Source of the DNA: Planctomycetota bacterium | GTDB taxonomy: Bacteria > Planctomycetota > UBA1135 > UBA2386 | NCBI GenBank assembly: GCA_016794035.1 | Contig: JAEUHS010000059.1 | Coordinates: 1-64,000, forward strand | Length of the DNA: 64,000 nucleotides | Direction: 5' to 3' | Shown here: in pieces, positions 47,033 through 56,204 of the stretch | How positions within the stretch are numbered: the stretch's first letter is position 1 | Layout: every line of letters starts with the position of its first letter | Notes under the pieces: generated by a model | Told to the model about the DNA's origin: nothing | Database searches by the model: none | Seen by the model: the letters and a program-made list of their open reading frames with translations, nothing else | Translations under genes and position numbers: made by a program

Positions 47033-48829
47033 GTGACGGCGACTCGCAAGCTGGCGCCGAGCGGCATCCTGACGTCGCGCATCGGGCGGCGTCTGATCGC
47101 GTTGTTTCTCGGCTGTGCGCTGTTGCCGCTGATCGCCTTCGCCTGGCTGACGCTGTCGCGCGTGACCGAGCAGATGAGCGCCGACACGCGCGAGTCCCTG
47201 CACCAGGGCGCCAAGACCGCCGGCATGGGGCTGGCGGCCAGGCTCGGCCAGGTCGCGGCCGACCTGGTGCTGGTCGGCGAACTGGTGCAGAACCATCTCG
47301 GCGAGCTGCAGCACGGCGAACCGCTGCCGCTGTCGGCGCAGATCGCCGATCGCTGCGCCGCGGTCTGGCTGTCCGACCAGGGCCGCGTCGTCGTGCTGCG
47401 CGGGGAACCGCAGGCGTCCCTGCCCGAGTGGAAACCGGCCGACCTGGCCCACCTCGATGCCGGCAAGCCCCTGGTGCGCGTGGTCGGCACACCGCCGCAT
47501 CTGCTGATGGTGCGCCGGGTCGGCGATGCCGGCAGCGGCCGGCTGCTGGGCGCGGAACTCAGCGACAACCGCTTCTGGGATCCGCAGGAGCTGCGCAGCC
47601 CGGGCGCGCAGTTCGCGGTGCTCGACACGGGCGGCCGGGTGCTGTGCCACTCGTTCGAACAGCTGCCGCAGGTGACGCCGCTGCTGGCGACCGTGGCCGG
47701 GCAGCAGGCGTCCGGTACGTTCGAGTGGGTCGCGAACGGTGAACCGCACCTCGCGCGCTACTGGCGCGCGTTCCTGAGCCCCCAGTACGCGATCGACCTG
47801 CTGGTCGTGCAGTCGCGGCCGTGTCGTGAGGCGTCGAAGATCATCGACGCCTTCGTGTGGTGGTTCGGACTGACCGCCGCCTGCACGCTGCTGTGCGTGC
47901 TGCTCGCGAGCCTGGTGCAGATGCGTCGCACGCTCGGCCCGATCCTGTCGCTGAACGAGGCGACGCGTCGCGTGGCGCAGAACGACCTCGGCGTGCGCGT
48001 GTCGATCAAGAGCCGCGACGAATTCGGCGAGCTCGGCAGCGCGTTCAACCACATGACCGCACAGCTGCAGGAGAACGTGCGGCGGCGGGAGCAGACCGAG
48101 CGCGAGCTGGTGGCGTCGCGCGACGCGGCGCTCGCGGCGGCGCGGGCCAAGGCGGAGTTCGTGACCAACGTCTCGCACGAGTTCCGCACGCCGATGGCGG
48201 AGATCATCGGCGCGACCGAGATCCTGTCGCAGATGGACGACGTCGATCCCGAGGCGCGGCGCGAGTTCGCGGCGATCGCGTTCTCCGGTGCGACGCGACT
48301 GGCCCGGCTGGTCGACGACGTGCTGCAGCTCGGCTCGATGGTGGCCTGGGACATGGAGCCGACGGACGTCGCCGCGACCCTGCGCGATGCCGTGGCGTCG
48401 ATGCCCAGCTCGGTCGCGCAGCGGGTGCGCTGTGACATCCCGCCGGACCTGCCGCGGGTCACGGGCGTCGAACATCGGCTGACCGACATCTGGTGCCGGC
48501 TGCTCGACAACGCGCACAAGTTCAGCCCGCGCGAGGCGCCGATCGAGCTGCGGGCGCGCCACCAGCACGGCGAGGTCGTGGTCGAGGTCGTCGATCGGGG
48601 GGTCGGCATCTCCCGGCTCGACCTGCTGACGATCTTCGAACCGTTCCGGCAGGTCGGCCGCGACCAGCTGACCGACAAGGCCAACGGCACCGGCCTCGGC
48701 CTGACGCTGGTCAAGAACACCGTCGAGCGCCACGGCGGTCGCATCGAGGTCGACAGCGAACTGGGCAACGGCTCGACCTTCCGGGTCCGGTTGCCGATCG
48801 CCGTCGAGGCACCGGTCGCCGTCGGCTGA
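47033..48829 (+). CDS. Sensor histidine kinase with HAMP domain
   Basis: A 598-residue membrane kinase: helices near 20-40 and 278-300 flank an extracytoplasmic sensor of about 235 residues (Cache-like), followed by HAMP (RRTLGPILSLNEATRRVAQN, about 303-360) and coiled coil, then HisKA with the phosphoacceptor in NVSHEFRTPMAEI, and HATPase_c with LLDNAHKFSP (N box), DRGVGI, and GTGLGLTLVKNTVERHGG. It starts at GTG 47033, immediately after the HAMP-protein stop. No response regulator is in the cluster. Confidence 0.9.
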   Translation: MTATRKLAPSGILTSRIGRRLIALFLGCALLPLIAFAWLTLSRVTEQMSADTRESLHQGAKTAGMGLAARLGQVAADLVLVGELVQNHLGELQHGEPLPLSAQIADRCAAVWLSDQGRVVVLRGEPQASLPEWKPADLAHLDAGKPLVRVVGTPPHLLMVRRVGDAGSGRLLGAELSDNRFWDPQELRSPGAQFAVLDTGGRVLCHSFEQLPQVTPLLATVAGQQASGTFEWVANGEPHLARYWRAFLSPQYAIDLLVVQSRPCREASKIIDAFVWWFGLTAACTLLCVLLASLVQMRRTLGPILSLNEATRRVAQNDLGVRVSIKSRDEFGELGSAFNHMTAQLQENVRRREQTERELVASRDAALAAARAKAEFVTNVSHEFRTPMAEIIGATEILSQMDDVDPEARREFAAIAFSGATRLARLVDDVLQLGSMVAWDMEPTDVAATLRDAVASMPSSVAQRVRCDIPPDLPRVTGVEHRLTDIWCRLLDNAHKFSPREAPIELRARHQHGEVVVEVVDRGVGISRLDLLTIFEPFRQVGRDQLTDKANGTGLGLTLVKNTVERHGGRIEVDSELGNGSTFRVRLPIAVEAPVAVG

Positions 48830-48850
48830 CCGCGGCGCCGCCGGCGCGCG

Positions 48851-50287
48851 TCAGCGCACGGCGCGCTGCATCGCCTGCCAGAGGTCGTCGACGTGCCGCC
48901 GTTCGGTCGCGAGCGCGCCGATCGAGACGCGCACCATCCAGCGGCCGTCCAGCTGCGCCGGGGTCAGCCACGCCGCGCCGGTGCGGTGCAGCCGTTCGAC
49001 CCATGCCAGCGTGTGACGGTCGAGCTCGGCCTCGGTGAGGCCGGGCGGTTCGTGGCGGATGCACACGGTCTGCAGCGGCACCGGCGCCAGCACGCGCCAC
49101 GGCGGCGTGTCGCGCACCCGGTCGGCGAGCCAGCGCGCATTGGCGAGGTCCCGCCGCAGGCGGGCCTGCAGCCGGTCGGTGCCATGCGTGCGGATCAGGC
49201 TCCAGAGCTTCAGCGCGCGGAAGCGTCGGCCCAGCGCGATGCCCCAGTCGCGGTAGTTCTTGACCCGATCGTCCATCGCGGTGCGCAGGTAGCTGGGATT
49301 GGTGCTCATGACGCGCACGAGATGCTGCTCGTCGCGCACGAACAACACCGAACAGTCGAACGAGGCGCCGAGCCACTTGTGGGGGTTGGTGACCACCGAG
49401 TCGGCCGCCTCGATGCCGTGCCACAGGTGGCGGCACTCCGGCAGGATCGCCGCCGAGCCGGCCATCGCCGCGTCGACGTGCAGCCAGGCGCGGTGCTCGC
49501 GCGCGAGTCCGGCGCAGGCGTCGATCGGGTCCATCGCCGTCGTCGCGGTGGTGCCGGTCGTCGCCACGATCGCGCAGGGCCGGGCGCCGGTCGCGCGGTC
49601 GGCGGCGAGCTGCCGCGCCAGCGCGCGCGGGTCGAGCGCGCGTTCGGCGTCGGTCGCGATGCTGCGGACGTGTTCGCGGCCGAAGCCCACCAGCAGCGCC
49701 GCCTTGGCCACCGAGCTGTGCGCCTCGCGGCTGGTGTAGACCAGCAGCGGTGGGCCGGCGTGCTGCATGCCGGTGGTGGCGGCGGCGTGGCCCGACGCGC
49801 GTTCGCGGGCGCACGCGAGCGCGACCAAGGTGCTGGTCGAGGCGGTGTCCTGGATCACTCCCTGCCAGGCCGCGCCGAGGCCGCTCATCTGCCGCAACCA
49901 GTCGACGACGCGCTCTTCGAGTTCGGTCAGCGCCGGCGCGGACTGCCAGGCGAGCCCGAGCACTCCGAGGCCCGTCGACAGGAAGTCGCCGAGCACGGCG
50001 GCGAGGTCGCCGTTCGACGGGAAGTAGCCGAAGAAGCGCGGGTGCTGCCAGTGCGAGACGGCCGGCATCAGGATGCGGTCGAGGTCGGCCAGCACGGCGG
50101 GAAACCCCTCGGGTGCGCGCGGCGGTGACGGGGGCAGTTGTGCCAGCACGTCGCCCGGCGCCGACGTGGAGCACACCGGGCGGTCGGCGACGTCGCGGCG
50201 GTAGTCGGCGATCCAGTCGACGACCGTGTGCGCGAGGCGACGGAACTCTTCCGCATCCATCGACAGGCGATCGGGCTCTCGATTCAT
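48851..50287 (-). CDS. PLP-dependent amino acid decarboxylase (group II)
   Basis: A 478-residue cytosolic enzyme of the aromatic-L-amino-acid/glutamate decarboxylase family, releasing CO2 from an amino acid to give an amine. Family blocks are HWQHPRFFGYFPSNG, TSTLVALACARERAS, HVDAAMAGSAAILPECRHL, and the Schiff-base lysine in VVTNPHKWLGASFDCSVLF. The layout matches tyrosine/DOPA/tryptophan decarboxylases; substrate not determined. ATG 50287. It stands alone, convergent with the histidine kinase. Confidence 0.9.
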   Translation of the reverse strand: MNREPDRLSMDAEEFRRLAHTVVDWIADYRRDVADRPVCSTSAPGDVLAQLPPSPPRAPEGFPAVLADLDRILMPAVSHWQHPRFFGYFPSNGDLAAVLGDFLSTGLGVLGLAWQSAPALTELEERVVDWLRQMSGLGAAWQGVIQDTASTSTLVALACARERASGHAAATTGMQHAGPPLLVYTSREAHSSVAKAALLVGFGREHVRSIATDAERALDPRALARQLAADRATGARPCAIVATTGTTATTAMDPIDACAGLAREHRAWLHVDAAMAGSAAILPECRHLWHGIEAADSVVTNPHKWLGASFDCSVLFVRDEQHLVRVMSTNPSYLRTAMDDRVKNYRDWGIALGRRFRALKLWSLIRTHGTDRLQARLRRDLANARWLADRVRDTPPWRVLAPVPLQTVCIRHEPPGLTEAELDRHTLAWVERLHRTGAAWLTPAQLDGRWMVRVSIGALATERRHVDDLWQAMQRAVR

Positions 50288-50502
50288 GGTGTGCTCGGGT
50301 GCGCCGCGAGGACAGCGGCCGTTGGGATGGGGCCTTCGGCGACAGGACGTGGCCGGCGCCGATTGCAGCGGCCGCGCATGGCTCCTGCCAGTCCCCCGTG
50401 ACGTCGCCGCGAAGACCGCCGAGAGCGGTGATCCGGCAGGTGCGTTCGCTATGCTCGCGTCTCACCACCGGCGCGCGGAACGCGTGCCGCGGCGAACCAT
50501 CG

Positions 50503-51384
50503 ATGAACCAACCGCACGGATCTCCGGAACCGTCCAGCCCCTCGCCGGCGCAGATCGCCGCGACCATCGCGTTGCTCGGCGACGATCGAGGGCCCGTGCA
50601 GACCGCGGCGCGGGAGCGTCTGCTGCGCTGGGGCGAACTGGCGCTGGTGCAGTTGCGCGAGGGCGCCGAGTGCGAACACGTGCGCACGCGGGCGCGCTGC
50701 CGCGCGCTGCTGCGCACGTTCGAGGTGCGTGACTGTCTGCGCCGCTTCGGCCGGCTGCGCATCGGCCGCGGCGGCCGCGGCTCGGCGCCGGCGCTGCTCG
50801 AAGGCGCGGTGCTGCTGTCGAACATGGTGCGCACGTTCGTGCCCGAGGCGGCGGAGCTCGGCCGCCGGCTGCGCCAGGAGGCCCAGCGCCTGCGGCGCGA
50901 GTTCGCCGGGCGCAGCCTGCCGACCTGCGCGCGCCTGCTCGCCGAGCGGCTGCACGACCAGCTCGGGTTGCACGGCAGCAACGCCAGCGTGCTCGAACTG
51001 GACCATGTGCTGGTCGACCGCGTGCTGAAGCAGCGCATCGGCGTGCCGGTGTCGCTGTCGCTGATCTACCTGCTGGTCGCGCGCTGGGCCGGTCTGTCGG
51101 TCGCGGGTGTCGCCCTGCCCGATCACTTCCTGGTGCGCCTGCACGGTGTGCGGCCGGTCCTCGTCGATCCGTTCCACGGCGGTCGGCTGATCACCAAGGC
51201 CGACTGCGCCCGCTACCTGCGCAGCAACGGCCACGACCAGGTCAGCGAACACCTGCGCGATCTGACCGATCGCGAACTGCTGATCCACTACCTGCGCAGC
51301 CTGCGGCGTGCCGCGAAGTACCGCGCGGTGCCGGAGACGCAGCAGACGCTCGGCCGCGCCCTCGACCTGCTCGAGACCAGCTGA
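50503..51384 (+). CDS. SirB1-like transglutaminase-core protein
   Basis: A 293-residue protein whose C-terminal half matches the Transglut_core2/SirB1 family: LLAERLHDQLGLHGS, VLKQRIGVPVSLSLIYL, AGVALPDHFLVRL, LVDPFHGGRLIT. The usual transglutaminase cysteine is not apparent (GVPVSLSL occupies that site), as in other SirB1 proteins. The N-terminal about 60 residues look HEAT-like. Start ATG 50503 follows a TATGCT box at 50450-50455. Function is not established. The next gene begins 1 bp past its stop. Confidence 0.75.
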   Translation: MNQPHGSPEPSSPSPAQIAATIALLGDDRGPVQTAARERLLRWGELALVQLREGAECEHVRTRARCRALLRTFEVRDCLRRFGRLRIGRGGRGSAPALLEGAVLLSNMVRTFVPEAAELGRRLRQEAQRLRREFAGRSLPTCARLLAERLHDQLGLHGSNASVLELDHVLVDRVLKQRIGVPVSLSLIYLLVARWAGLSVAGVALPDHFLVRLHGVRPVLVDPFHGGRLITKADCARYLRSNGHDQVSEHLRDLTDRELLIHYLRSLRRAAKYRAVPETQQTLGRALDLLETS

Positions 51385-51385
51385 C

Positions 51386-52663
51386 GTGGCTGGTTCTCGG
51401 CGGGGGACACGGTGGCCGGCGGCGCTGCTGCTGGCCGGAGCGGGCTGCAGCGGGGTGTTCCAGCACGCGCTGCCGGAGCGGCCGGCCGACTACCGGGTCG
51501 TCGTCGAGGCCGCGACCGGGCTGCGGGTCGGCAGCGCCGAATGCGACATCACGCCGGCGGTCGGCGGCTACATGGCGGGTTTCAGCTTGGCGCGCACCAG
51601 CACCGCGGTGGCGTCGCCGCTGAAGGTGCGCGCGCTGGTCGTCGAGACCGGCGGCCGCCGGTTCGCGATCGTCGGCATCGACAACCTCGGCGTGATGCGC
51701 GAGGACGTCGACTGGATCAAGGCGGGCCTGCCGGGCTTCGCCAACGGCGACGTGTTCCTCTGTGCGAGCCACACGCACGCCGGCCCGGACCTGATCGGGC
51801 TGTGGGGCTACTACCTGCTCGGGTCGGGGCGCGATCGCGACTACGTGGTGCGGCTGCGCGAAGCGACCGCGTCGGCGGTCGCGGCGGCGCGCGCGGCGGC
51901 GGCGCCGGCGACCTTCGTCCGTGGCGAGGCGAGGTTGCCGCCGACTGGGCTGGTGAAGAACGCCAACCGGCCCGAGGTGTTCGATCGCCGCGTGACCGTG
52001 CTGCAGGCGAAGGCGCTCGACGACGGCCGGCCGCTCGGCACGCTGCTGCACCTGGCCTGCCATCCCGAAGTGCTGCCGCGCCGCAACACCGAACTCAGTG
52101 CCGACTTCGTCGGCGAACTGTGCGACGCGTGGCGGGCGCGCGGGCACGGCCAGGCGGTGTTCGCCAACGGCGCGCTCGGCGCGATGGTGTCGCCGACCGG
52201 GCAGTCGCGCGATCTGGCCGGCGCGCACTGTATGGGGGTGGCGCTCTGCGACCTGGCCGAAGCGGCGCTGCGGAGCGCGGCGCCGTTGGCGGTCGACACG
52301 ATCGAGGTGCGGCGGCGCGACGTCTTCCTGCCGCTGGTGTCGGCGGGCTTCCGGCTCGGCCGGCTGACGACCGCGCTCGAGCGTGAGCTCTACGCCGGCC
52401 ATGCGCGCAGCACGGTCGGCTTCCTGCGGCTGGGTTCGTTCGCGGCAGTCGCGGTGCCCGGTGAGATGGAGCCGGGCCTCGCCGAACAGATGCGCGCGCA
52501 GCTGCAGCGCCCGGACCTGCTGGTGTTCGGCCTGTGTGACGACGAGGTCGGCTACCTGCTGCGCGAGAAGGACGCCGTCGACCCCGAGTTCGCCTACGAG
52601 CGGTCGATGAGTCCGTGTCGGTCGGCCGGCGAGCGCGTGCGGCGCGCGATCACCGGCCGCTGA
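51386..52663 (+). CDS. Neutral/alkaline ceramidase-like lipoprotein
   Basis: A 425-residue exported lipoprotein (lipobox near LLAGAGC, C about 22) of the neutral/alkaline non-lysosomal ceramidase fold. It shows VGSAECDITPAVGGYMAGF, ASHTHAGPDLIG (metal-binding His pair), HLACHPEVLPRRN and AVPGEMEPGLAEQM. Zinc-dependent hydrolysis of an amide-linked lipid or a related substrate would occur in the periplasm. It starts at GTG 51386, one base after the SirB1-like stop, so the two are co-translated. Planctomycete genomes carry many homologues, and true ceramidase activity is not assured. Confidence 0.8.
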   Translation: MAGSRRGTRWPAALLLAGAGCSGVFQHALPERPADYRVVVEAATGLRVGSAECDITPAVGGYMAGFSLARTSTAVASPLKVRALVVETGGRRFAIVGIDNLGVMREDVDWIKAGLPGFANGDVFLCASHTHAGPDLIGLWGYYLLGSGRDRDYVVRLREATASAVAAARAAAAPATFVRGEARLPPTGLVKNANRPEVFDRRVTVLQAKALDDGRPLGTLLHLACHPEVLPRRNTELSADFVGELCDAWRARGHGQAVFANGALGAMVSPTGQSRDLAGAHCMGVALCDLAEAALRSAAPLAVDTIEVRRRDVFLPLVSAGFRLGRLTTALERELYAGHARSTVGFLRLGSFAAVAVPGEMEPGLAEQMRAQLQRPDLLVFGLCDDEVGYLLREKDAVDPEFAYERSMSPCRSAGERVRRAITGR

Positions 52664-52673
52664 GCGCGGCGCG

Positions 52674-53318
52674 TCAGCCGAATCGGGTCGGATAGGGCAG
52701 CAAGTGATCGACCGCGTCGAACACCGGCCAGAACAGGTATGGCAGCACGTAGATCAGCAGCACCATGGTGACGATGCCGCTGTACGGCAGGCGCTGGATC
52801 GTGTCGTAGAGGCCGCGCAGACCGGGCGCCAGGCCGGTGACGATGCCGGCGCCGTCGAGCGGCGGCAGCGGGATCACGTTGAAGATCGCCAGCAGCAGGT
52901 TCAGCAGCAGGAACACGCTGGCGATGCGGCGGATCGCCTCGGTCGTGCCGCTCTCGGGGCGGCCGATCAACCACAGGATCGCGAACGCGATCGCGGCGAG
53001 CAGCAGGTTCGACAGCGGCCCGGCGGCGGACATCAAGGCCGCCTTCTTCGGGTTGTGGTAGGCCCAGCGCGCGTCGATCGGCGCGTGTGCGAAGCCGAAG
53101 CACATCGAGCCGTGGCTCAGGAACAGGCTCAGCAGCGGCAGGGCGACCATGCCGAACGGCTCGCGCCGCATGTGCGGCAGCGGATTGAGCGTCACCTGGC
53201 CGGCGTGGTAGGCGGTGCGGTCGCCGCCGAGCAGCGCGAACAGGGCATGGGCCGCCTCGTGCACCGTGAGGCTGATGATCAGCGTCACGAACAACAGGAT
53301 CACCAGCTCCCAGTTCAC
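52674..53318 (-). CDS. Site-2 protease family (M50) zinc metalloprotease
   Basis: A 214-residue integral-membrane protease with HExxH as H20-E21-A-A-H24 in the first helix and the second metal-site motif NVIPLPPLDGAGI (about 160-172). Further helices lie near 60-80, 100-120 and 185-205. It belongs to the minimal rhomboid-like S2P/YwhC group without PDZ domain. GTG 53318 overlaps the xseB stop (GTGA); translation of the long upstream frame is not supported. Substrate unknown. Confidence 0.85.
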   Translation of the reverse strand: MNWELVILLFVTLIISLTVHEAAHALFALLGGDRTAYHAGQVTLNPLPHMRREPFGMVALPLLSLFLSHGSMCFGFAHAPIDARWAYHNPKKAALMSAAGPLSNLLLAAIAFAILWLIGRPESGTTEAIRRIASVFLLLNLLLAIFNVIPLPPLDGAGIVTGLAPGLRGLYDTIQRLPYSGIVTMVLLIYVLPYLFWPVFDAVDHLLPYPTRFG

Positions 53319-53569
53319 GCGTCGTCCTCGTCCGGCGTCGCCTCCTGGTCCATCGCCGCAGCCAGTTCGGCGGTGACCTTCTTCACCTTGGTCTCGGTCG
53401 CGGCGAGCTTCTGCCGGCACACGGCGAGCAGAGTGGCCGCGCGCTCGACCTTGTCCGACAGCAGGTCGAGGTCGATCTCGCCGGACTCGATGTCCTGCAG
53501 GATCTGCTCGAGCTCAGCGCTCGCGGCCGCATAGCTGGGCTCGTCGCCCTTCTTCTTCTTGTCGCTCAT
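53315..53569 (-). CDS. xseB: Exodeoxyribonuclease VII small subunit
   Basis: An 84-residue helical-hairpin protein with the XseB pattern: SYAAASAELEQILQDIESGE, then LDLLSDKVERAATLLAVCRQKL. It joins XseA to make exonuclease VII, which degrades single-stranded DNA. Its start overlaps the xseA stop (ATGA) and its stop overlaps the protease start (GTGA), so xseA-xseB-M50 are translationally coupled. Confidence 0.92.
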   Translation of the reverse strand: MSDKKKKGDEPSYAAASAELEQILQDIESGEIDLDLLSDKVERAATLLAVCRQKLAATETKVKKVTAELAAAMDQEATPDEDDA

Positions 53570-55185
53570 GGGGAATCGGGTTGCACGTCGGCGACGCGCA
53601 CGGCGGCGCGACCATCGCGGAACTGTACGACGACGTCGTCGCCGGCGGTGATCCTGGTCGCGGACGGCAGCACCTTGCCGTCCCGCGCGCGCACCAGCGT
53701 GAAGCCGCGGCCGAGCACCCGGACCGGGTCGAGCAGCCGCAGCCGTGTCGTGGCGCTGTCCAGCCGGGTACGGCGCCGGTCGAGCTGGCGACCCGCCGCG
53801 TGGTCCACGCGGGTCGCGGCCTGCCGCAGGTCGGCCCGTTCGGCGCCGAGGCGGAACACCGTGCGGACCTGCAGTTCGTGGCCGGTGCGCGCGAGCAGCG
53901 TGTGTTCGCGGCGCAGGCGCTGTTCGGCGGCACGTTGCACGCCGCGCGCGTGGCGCTGCAGGTCGCGCTGCAGTTCCTGCAGGCGGCGATGCACCGCGTG
54001 CTGCAGCCGCTCGGCGCGTTCGTGCGTGTCCTCGCGCGCCGCCTCGATGCCCCGCACGAGCAGTCCGGCGACGGCGGTCGGTGTCTTCTCGGAGTGCGCG
54101 ATGGCGTCGAGCACCGACTGGTCGCGCTGGTGGCCGATGCCGACGACGATCTTCAGCGGGTGCTTGGCGACGGCGCGCGCGACGTCGAGGTCGTCGAACC
54201 AGGCCAGGTCGGTGCGCGAGCCGCCGCCGCGCACGATGCACAGCACGTCGAAGTCGGGGGCGCGGTCGGCGAACCAGGCGAGGCCGCGCAGCAGGCTCGA
54301 CTTGAGCTCGGCACCCTGCACCTTGATCGGCACCAGCGTGACGTCGAAACCGAGCCGGGCCTCCTGCAGATGGCGCAGGAAGTCGTTCCAGCCGTCGGAC
54401 TCGGGGCTCGTCAGCACGCCGATGCGCAGCGCCGGGATCGGGAAGCCGAGCGAACGGTTGCGTTCGGCGAGGCCCTGCTGGCGCAGCTCGCCGAGGATCT
54501 GTTCGCGCGTCAACGCGAGCTTGCCGAGCGTGAAGGTCGGATCGATGTCCTCGATCACGACCTGGAAACGCCCGCTGCCGACCCACAGGTCGAGCCGCAC
54601 CAGCGCGCGGATCTCGATGCCGTCGCGCAGGGTCAGCGGGTGGTCGCCGGCCGCCAGCCGCGGCAGCAACCGCTCTGCCGTGCGGCCGAACAGCGCCACC
54701 TCGACCGCGGCGATCGCGCGCGGTTGCCGCGGCGACTTCTCGGCCAGCTGGAAGAACCGGTGTTCGCGCCCGGCGGACTTGTCGAAGTCGACGATCTCCC
54801 CGACGACCCAGATCGTCTCGGGGAACGCCTGGCGCAGGCTGTCGCGCACCCGCGTGTTCAGCGCCGAGATCGACAGCGCCGGCGCCGGTTCGGCGCCCGG
54901 CCCGTCGGCGGGCGGCAGTCGCAGCGCCTGCGCCTTGGTCGCCGTCGCCGTCGTTCCCAGCGTGCCGGCGAGCAGCGAGGGGATCTCGGGCGCGAACTCG
55001 AACAGGTGGCGCGACAGGGTCGCGTAGACGCGCTCCACCTGCGCCGCCGGAACGCGCCAGACCTTGCCCTTGGGGTCCCATCGGCGACCGGGCAGGTCCT
55101 TGACGAGCGCGACCAGGTCCTCGCGGTAGGGGAATCGGATCAGCAGACTGGTGCCGTCTGGATCGAGTTCCACCGTGCCGCTCAT
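53566..55185 (-). CDS. xseA: Exodeoxyribonuclease VII large subunit with N-terminal HARP-like domain
   Basis: A 539-residue protein, about 80-90 longer than usual XseA. Residues 1-70 (LLIRFPYREDLVALVKDLPG, RRWDPKGKVWRVP, VERVYATLSRHLFEF) look like a HARP/DUF3850-type beta-alpha module. From about 105 follow the XseA OB-fold (SISALNTRVRDSLRQAFPE, IWVVGEI) and the catalytic domain (RNRSLGFPIPALRIGVLTSPESDGWNDFLRHL; CIVRGGGSRTDLAWFDD; GIGHQRDQSVLD). It opens the xseA-xseB-M50 operon. The extra domain could add duplex or junction binding. Confidence 0.9.
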   Translation of the reverse strand: MSGTVELDPDGTSLLIRFPYREDLVALVKDLPGRRWDPKGKVWRVPAAQVERVYATLSRHLFEFAPEIPSLLAGTLGTTATATKAQALRLPPADGPGAEPAPALSISALNTRVRDSLRQAFPETIWVVGEIVDFDKSAGREHRFFQLAEKSPRQPRAIAAVEVALFGRTAERLLPRLAAGDHPLTLRDGIEIRALVRLDLWVGSGRFQVVIEDIDPTFTLGKLALTREQILGELRQQGLAERNRSLGFPIPALRIGVLTSPESDGWNDFLRHLQEARLGFDVTLVPIKVQGAELKSSLLRGLAWFADRAPDFDVLCIVRGGGSRTDLAWFDDLDVARAVAKHPLKIVVGIGHQRDQSVLDAIAHSEKTPTAVAGLLVRGIEAAREDTHERAERLQHAVHRRLQELQRDLQRHARGVQRAAEQRLRREHTLLARTGHELQVRTVFRLGAERADLRQAATRVDHAAGRQLDRRRTRLDSATTRLRLLDPVRVLGRGFTLVRARDGKVLPSATRITAGDDVVVQFRDGRAAVRVADVQPDSP

Positions 55186-55195
55186 CGACGGCGTT

Positions 55196-55804
55196 TCATA
55201 GCGGATCGCCGGCGGCGGCGAGCACGGAAACCGCGTCGCGGGCGGCCGCCTTGGCCGCGGCGATCGTGATCGGCCGACCGGCCGCGGTGCTGAGGTCGGT
55301 CATCACGTCCGGAGACAGGCCGCAGGGACGCACCGCCTGGAACGGGGCGAGGTCCATCGCGACGTTGAGCGCGATGCCATGCAGGTTGATCCAGTGCTTC
55401 ACGGCGACGCCGATCGAGGCGAACTTGCGGTCGCCGACGAACACGCCGGTGCCGTCGACCGAGGCCGTCGCGGGCAGGCCGAACGCCGCCGCGATCGCGA
55501 CCCCGAACGCCTCCAGCCGCCGCAGCCAGTCGCGCACGTCGTGCCGCGGCAGGCGCAGCACCGGGTAGACCACGAGCTGGCCCGGACCGTGGTAGGTGAT
55601 CTTGCCGCCACGATCGGTCGCCACGATGTCCGGCCCGAGTTCCGCGGCGGGGGTCGCTCGGCCGGCGGTGTAGACCGGGTCGTGTTCGACCAGCAGGATG
55701 CGTCCCGCGGACTCGCCGCGGTGCACGGCGCCGTGCAGGGCGCGCATCGCCGCCAGCACGGTCGCGAACGGCGCTCGGCCAAGGTCCTCGATTTCGGGGC
55801 GCAA
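55196..55804 (-). CDS. lipB: Octanoyltransferase LipB
   Basis: Transfers octanoate from acyl carrier protein to lipoyl domains in lipoate synthesis. The 202-residue protein shows TDRGGKITYHGPGQLVVYPV (65-83), the catalytic pair K127 (RKFASIG) and C161 (RPCGLS), and KHWINLHGIALNV. It begins with TTG 55804, supported by TAGTCT 6 nt upstream, so the mRNA is probably leaderless. It is divergent from the short membrane protein gene. Confidence 0.93.
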   Translation of the reverse strand: MRPEIEDLGRAPFATVLAAMRALHGAVHRGESAGRILLVEHDPVYTAGRATPAAELGPDIVATDRGGKITYHGPGQLVVYPVLRLPRHDVRDWLRRLEAFGVAIAAAFGLPATASVDGTGVFVGDRKFASIGVAVKHWINLHGIALNVAMDLAPFQAVRPCGLSPDVMTDLSTAAGRPITIAAAKAAARDAVSVLAAAGDPL

Positions 55805-55810
55805 GGCGGC

Positions 55811-55816
55811 AGACTA
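55811..55816 (-). promoter_or_regulatory. Putative -10 box of lipB
   Basis: On the minus strand TAGTCT ends 6 nt before the TTG start of lipB, giving a leaderless transcript. Confidence 0.4.
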
Positions 55817-55823
55817 GCGGATC

Positions 55824-56204
55824 GTGGGCTTCGTCGTGATCGTCGTCTGTGCTGCCGCGCTGCAGCAACTCGGTGTCGAGCCGTATCCCGGTGAGGTGGG
55901 CCGACCCGTAACGGTGACCGCCGCGAACGAATCGGGCCCGATGACCGGGCTGGAGGTGGAGGTCGAACTGCCCGACGGGTCGGGGCGGGCGATCGGCACG
56001 ACCGATGCCCAGGGTCATCTCGAGTTCGTGCCCGGCGCCGTTGGCCAGCACGTGTTCCGCGCCGTCGTCGACGGCGCGCTGGTGCTGGCGCCGCATCGCG
56101 TGATCGCGGCACGGCGCCGGTGGTGGATCGCCCTCGGCAGCGTTCCCTTGGGGCTCGCGCTGCTGTGGCAGATCAGCCGAGCACGCGGTCGACGTGGCCC
56201 TTGA
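55824..56204 (+). CDS. Small exported beta-sandwich protein with C-terminal anchor
   Basis: A 126-residue protein with a short hydrophobic N terminus (about 2-13), a carboxypeptidase-regulatory/Ig-like central domain (VEVELPDGSGRAIGTTDAQGHLEFVP, about 47-70) and a C-terminal helix (about 99-117) followed by Arg residues. The start is GTG 55824, between lipB and the convergent thioredoxin gene, with which it overlaps by 32 bp. Function unknown. Confidence 0.55.
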   Translation: MGFVVIVVCAAALQQLGVEPYPGEVGRPVTVTAANESGPMTGLEVEVELPDGSGRAIGTTDAQGHLEFVPGAVGQHVFRAVVDGALVLAPHRVIAARRRWWIALGSVPLGLALLWQISRARGRRGP

